Shown here in pieces: positions 15,501-17,745 of a stretch of DNA of 17,745 bases. A program made the position numbers and the translations under genes. Within the stretch, counting starts at the first letter, position 1. Each line of letters opens with the position of its first letter. Below the pieces are notes generated by a model, which worked only from the letters and a program-made list of their open reading frames with translations, had not been told where the DNA came from and ran no database searches. This stretch comes from a bacterium (GTDB lineage Bacteria; Hydrogenedentota; Hydrogenedentia; Hydrogenedentiales; SLHB01): positions 1 through 17,745 of the forward strand of contig JAAEQP010000790.1 of NCBI GenBank assembly GCA_024231375.1, read 5' to 3'.

Positions 15501-15728
15501 GACGATGCTGTCGATGCCTTCCTCAATCTTTCGACAGATACCCTCTTCAATCTCTTCGGGGTCGGCCCCAGGGTACGGCACCGAGACGACGATGATGTCG
15601 ATGGACATCTCCGGGAACAGCTCGCGCACCATCAACGATGCGCCGATGCCTCCGCCGATAACGATGGTGCCCAGCAGGATGTTGGCAAACACCAGATTCC
15701 GGGCGAATGCCGCAATCAGGCGTTTCAT
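12504..15728 (-). CDS. RND efflux pump, inner-membrane permease (AcrB/HAE1-like)
   Basis: This 1074-residue protein is the proton-driven pump of the tripartite system, located in the inner membrane with two large periplasmic loops. Its length and duplicated architecture match the HAE1-type RND family. The first helix is at about 10-35, the first periplasmic loop follows with PYPGADPEEIEE (51-62), and helix 4 carries the proton-relay aspartates D397-D398 in GIIVDDAIVVGE. The second half repeats the plan: helix 10 reads GVVVNDAIVLIE (946-957), where N950-D951 stand where AcrB has the relay lysine K940. I believe this N-D form is common in one RND subgroup, so it is a subfamily mark rather than a lesion. 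The ATG at 15728 overlaps the adaptor stop by 4 nt (ATGA). The substrate is unknown, but MarR control suggests a toxic compound. Confidence 0.96.
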   Translation of the reverse strand: MKRLIAAFARNLVFANILLGTIVIGGGIGASLMVRELFPEMSIDIIVVSVPYPGADPEEIEEGICRKIEEGIDSIVGIKRYTTLSSENVGHAIIEVKENSDVTDVKDRVRNAVDSISNFPVDAERPIIEEILFRSEVMFLTLWGDLSDRTLKEWGERLKDELQLLPEVSQVGLFGARQYEIAVELSEDRMREYGLTFSNVANAIRASSLNSPGGTIRGEGEQVRLVTRERKYTGKEFADIIVKATPTGDVIRLDRIATVKDGFTEDPVIAQFNGKRCVLMQVLNTSEEDALVISDAVYKWIDDKRDTLPEGVNISVMTDISKHLRGRINLLTRNGMIGLTLVFVLLWLFLDLRLSFWAAMGIPISLAGALAIMWAIGASINMISLFGLIMVLGIIVDDAIVVGEAIYVHRKEGAPPLKAAVDGVMEVGLPVVAAVTTTIVAFLPLCFVGGIMGKFILILPIAVICTLTISLVECLILLPAHLNHLPDPNREIAPGHPWKQRAQRYRRSISHGMEWFVVHMYGPVVAKAVAWRYVALSIATTVLLITLGLYQGGFIRYEMFPNVDGDELTAEITFPDGTPLEVTADAVNGIVAALRRLENHFTTVSGKPLIKNTFSLAGSNIGDQEGNDVGPQYGAVRCDLLESADRGVHSRDITVAWEEEIGAIPGALALSIIGMQTGPPGASLEIWVQGEDMDKILTGADELMAKLGGIDGLYQIQSDFRPGKRELRMKLKPEAQALGLTVADLAGQVYAGYYGEEALRIQRGRDDIRVKVRYTADERSRLSQLDEVRIRTPFGTEVPLMSVADIDYGPGFSTIKRTNALRRVAVSAEVDNNKVTTQEVLDELNLRFFPKLMADNPGLSVSIEGSQKENREAMDSLFIGFLLALMGIYVIIATIFRSYIQPFVIMVTVPFGIIGAIHSHFLMGFIKGTRMDLTMMSLFGIVALAGVVVNDAIVLIECVNNMIADGVPFYEAIRRGGARRFRAIFLTTVSTVGGLMPMIVERDMQAQFLIPMALSIAGGVAFATLLTLLLIPALLAIVNDIRRLTFAIWNLRWPTPEEVEPARLRKRDPLAEGM

Positions 15729-17176
15729 GACGCGGCTCCTTCTTCGGGCTGCCCGTCAGTGGCGGCTAACTCGGCCTCGGACACCTTTAGCAGGCAGTTC
15801 TCAAGCGGGTCAATCAGCCGTGTGATGACGACCTTTTTGCCGGGATCGAGCCCGCGGACGAACTTGAAATCGCCTTCGGTGTGAACCACCTCGACCGGCG
15901 CCGTCTGCAGACGGTCGTCCACGGACGTATAGACCGTGCCGTCGAAGCTGACGGACCATTCCGGCAAGCGGTAGACGCCCTCGAGGACGCGGCCGGGGAT
16001 GGAGACGGTGCAGAACATGCCTTCCACCAGGGGCAACTGGCGCCCGTCTTTGGACAGGGCCTCGCGTTTCGTTACGCGCACAGCCACGTACAGCATGCGG
16101 GTGTTCTCGCTGAACGACTCCACGCGGTTCAACGTGCCTTCCCATACATGGCCACCCTTATCCTCGGACCACCTGATGGCACAGGTGACCGGGGTGACGT
16201 CGGAGAACCAGTCCGACTGGTTGCCGTTGAAGGGAAGCCATTTGCGGGCCTTCACACTGTCCACGGGGACGGTGATCTCGAGTACCGAATCGTTCGCCAC
16301 CACGGCCACGGCCATGCCGGGCGCCACATACTGTCCGACCTCAACGCTGTGTGTCTTCACACGCGCATTGAAGGGCGCCACCACGCGGGTGCGTTCCAGG
16401 TTGATGCCGGCGCTCTCGGCCCGCGCCTTCGCCGACTCCAGGCCGCTCTGGGCCTCGCGGATGCGGATAGGATACAGCGCGATCGCCTGGGTCATCTGCT
16501 TCACGGCGTCGTCAGCCTGATTGAACGCCTGCTCGGTCGCTTCGACCGTGGAGAGGGCTCCCACCTGGTCCTTCTCGAACAGGTCCTTCCGGCGCTTGAA
16601 CTCCGCCTCGGCCAAGTCGCGCGTCCGTTGCATGGAGACGAGTCGTTCCTTGTCGATGGTCATCTGGGTTTTCAACATGGCAATCGTGCTTTCGAGCTGC
16701 GCCGCCATGCCGTCGGCCTCACGCACTGTGGCTTCATACGTCCGGGGATCGATCACAAAGAGTGTCTCGCCCGCGGGGATGACCTGGCCCACCTCGAGTT
16801 TCGGGTGGATCTCCACGATCTTCCCGGCCACTTCGGGGACCACACTGACCACGTCCAGGCTCTTGACCTGTCCCACGCCCGCGATGGCGACCGGGAAGTC
16901 CTCGGCCTTCACAGACACGACTTCCACGCGCACGGGGGTCTCAGTCTGCACGATCTCCGCCGGAGGCTTCTTGAACGTGGCGAATCCGATGAGGCCGACC
17001 ACACCGATGGCGACGATCAACGCGCTCAGGGCGAAGCGGACAATGGCCACGGGTCCTTGTCCGTTCGAAGGTGGTGCAGCGGCGCTGTCGGCCGCCGTGG
17101 AACCGCCTTCGTCCGATCCCTTGTCCGGCTCTCCCTTGGGGATCCGGGGGTCTTGGTCGTTTGAACTGAAGCTCAT
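15725..17176 (-). CDS. RND efflux periplasmic adaptor (membrane fusion protein)
   Basis: This 483-residue adaptor links the RND pump to the outer-membrane channel in the periplasm. A hydrophilic N-terminal tail of about 42 residues precedes one membrane anchor (about 43-67, AIVRFALSALIVAIGVVGLI). Then come a first beta strand PVRVEVVSVKAEDFPV, a lipoyl/barrel-sandwich half (VKSLDVVSVVPEVAGKIVEI, 105-124, to about 145), a long alpha hairpin (about 148-258) and the second lipoyl half with TRVVAPFNARVKTHSVEVGQ (263-282). The beta-barrel and membrane-proximal domains follow. The cytoplasmic N-terminal extension rich in Asp, Ser and Gly is longer than in AcrA, which is instead lipid-anchored. The start codon shares one base with the marR stop (TAATG), indicating tight coupling. 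Confidence 0.94.
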   Translation of the reverse strand: MSFSSNDQDPRIPKGEPDKGSDEGGSTAADSAAAPPSNGQGPVAIVRFALSALIVAIGVVGLIGFATFKKPPAEIVQTETPVRVEVVSVKAEDFPVAIAGVGQVKSLDVVSVVPEVAGKIVEIHPKLEVGQVIPAGETLFVIDPRTYEATVREADGMAAQLESTIAMLKTQMTIDKERLVSMQRTRDLAEAEFKRRKDLFEKDQVGALSTVEATEQAFNQADDAVKQMTQAIALYPIRIREAQSGLESAKARAESAGINLERTRVVAPFNARVKTHSVEVGQYVAPGMAVAVVANDSVLEITVPVDSVKARKWLPFNGNQSDWFSDVTPVTCAIRWSEDKGGHVWEGTLNRVESFSENTRMLYVAVRVTKREALSKDGRQLPLVEGMFCTVSIPGRVLEGVYRLPEWSVSFDGTVYTSVDDRLQTAPVEVVHTEGDFKFVRGLDPGKKVVITRLIDPLENCLLKVSEAELAATDGQPEEGAAS

Positions 17177-17664
17177 TACTTTGCTTCCTCACACGGGGTG
17201 CCAATCGAGGCCGGGTCCGTGTCCCCGACGGCCTCGCGGATCTTCTCGTACACTTCGCACCACATCTGGGCGTGGGTAGGGCCTATCTGTTGAAGGAGGG
17301 CCGAAATGGCCTCCAGCATGAATCGTTCGCTCATCTCGGCGGTCTGCTCGCCAAGGGGCGACAACTGGACCACCACCTCGCGGCGGTCGTGGGGGCTGGG
17401 TTCGCGGGTGACCGCGCCCACTTCCACCAAGCGCTCCACCATGGCCGACGCCGACGGGGCCGACACCTCCAATCCCTCCGCCAATTCTTTAATGCTGACG
17501 CCCTTCAGGGTGCGGATGGTATGGAGAGCGTTGAGTTGAGGAATGGTGAGATCCAGGCACGAACCACTCGCCGCGACCTGCGCGGCGGCATGGGGAATCA
17601 ACTTCCGCTGGATGAGGCGGATGGTTTCGAAGATGTATCGTGCCTGTTCGATGAGTTCCGGCAT
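17176..17664 (-). CDS. MarR-family transcriptional regulator
   Basis: This 162-residue protein is a dimeric winged-helix DNA-binding regulator. N- and C-terminal helices (about 5-35 and 108-145) would form the dimer interface. The winged helix occupies about 40-102: PQLNALHTIRTLKGVSIKEL, then the recognition helix region SAPSASAMVERLVEVGAV (68-85) and the wing with the family-typical D93-R94-R95 (SPHDRREVVVQLSPLG). It is the first gene of the efflux operon, and its promoter carries an inverted repeat over the -10 box, so autorepression relieved by a pump substrate is the natural model. ATG 17664 gives the normal family length; only a weak AAAGG stands 14 nt upstream. Two cysteines (C36, C136) could matter for oxidant sensing, but that is speculation. 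Confidence 0.93.
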   Translation of the reverse strand: MPELIEQARYIFETIRLIQRKLIPHAAAQVAASGSCLDLTIPQLNALHTIRTLKGVSIKELAEGLEVSAPSASAMVERLVEVGAVTREPSPHDRREVVVQLSPLGEQTAEMSERFMLEAISALLQQIGPTHAQMWCEVYEKIREAVGDTDPASIGTPCEEAK

Positions 17665-17703
17665 GGTTGGGTGTGCGGCCTTTCAGATAGTTGAAGGTCC
17701 TAT

Positions 17704-17722
17704 TAATTAGACGGACTAATTA
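17704..17722. promoter_or_regulatory. Inverted-repeat operator candidate for the MarR regulator
   Basis: TAATTAG (17704-17710) and CTAATTA (17716-17722) are perfect inverted copies around ACGGA. The site overlaps the -10 box and the predicted transcription start, where bound protein would block RNA polymerase. Its size (19 bp) and AT-rich arms are typical of MarR-family operators. It stands alone upstream of the regulator gene. Confidence 0.68.
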
Positions 17723-17745
17723 TAACATATATTGATAAAAAGTCA
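17719..17745 (-). promoter_or_regulatory. Sigma70-type promoter of the marR-efflux operon (cut at the window edge)
   Basis: Reading leftward, TATAAT (complement of 17719-17724) is a perfect -10 box. Sixteen nt upstream are TGACT (complement of 17741-17745), the visible five bases of a -35 box that would read NTGACT and whose first base lies just outside the window. The very AT-rich spacer contrasts with the GC-rich surroundings. Transcription would start near 17712, leaving a leader of about 48 nt before the ATG at 17664. Confidence 0.72.

Overview
The window is a GC-rich bacterial chromosomal segment from a Gram-negative-type (diderm) organism: it encodes a complete tripartite efflux pump with a TolC-type outer-membrane channel. 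An exported beta-propeller 'glycosyl hydrolase-like' protein, a fused amidohydrolase-aminotransferase and zinc-ribbon/membrane orphans beside polysaccharide glycosyltransferases recall Planctomycetota, Lentisphaerota or Hydrogenedentota genomes. That placement is inference from gene style; there is no rRNA or marker gene here. I see no tRNA, rRNA, CRISPR array, insertion sequence or phage gene.

Region 1 (33-4303, all minus strand) is the 3' part of a surface-polysaccharide operon. In transcription order it holds two family-2 glycosyltransferases, a SAM methyltransferase, a hexapeptide-repeat acetyltransferase and a family-4 glycosyltransferase. Genes overlap by 4, 10 and 4 nt, with one 8-nt gap. 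Together they would add sugars and then methyl and acetyl groups to a glycan.

Region 2 (4415-10421) is looser. It has a plus-strand cytoplasmic protein with four internal repeats suggesting an alpha/alpha toroid, a minus-strand zinc-ribbon protein with four predicted membrane helices, and then a two-gene plus-strand operon. That operon starts at a good sigma70-like promoter (6410-6438). It encodes a 768-residue fusion of an amidohydrolase and a class-III PLP aminotransferase, followed by an exported protein whose four S-x-D-x-x-H-W repeats mark propeller blades. The fusion and the repeat proteins are the least described items in the window.

Region 3 (10422-10869) has no convincing gene. It carries a strong GC hairpin and a perfect 11-bp-arm palindrome (10796-10819).

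Region 4 (10870-17745, minus strand) is a self-contained efflux operon: MarR-type regulator, membrane-fusion protein, RND pump and outer-membrane factor, with 1-nt and 4-nt overlaps and then a 50-nt gap with a strong ribosome binding site. The marR promoter at the right edge has a perfect TATAAT overlapping a 7-bp inverted repeat, as expected for autorepression. The same core word (ACGGACTAA) recurs in the palindrome just beyond the other end of the operon, which is the most intriguing non-coding signal here.
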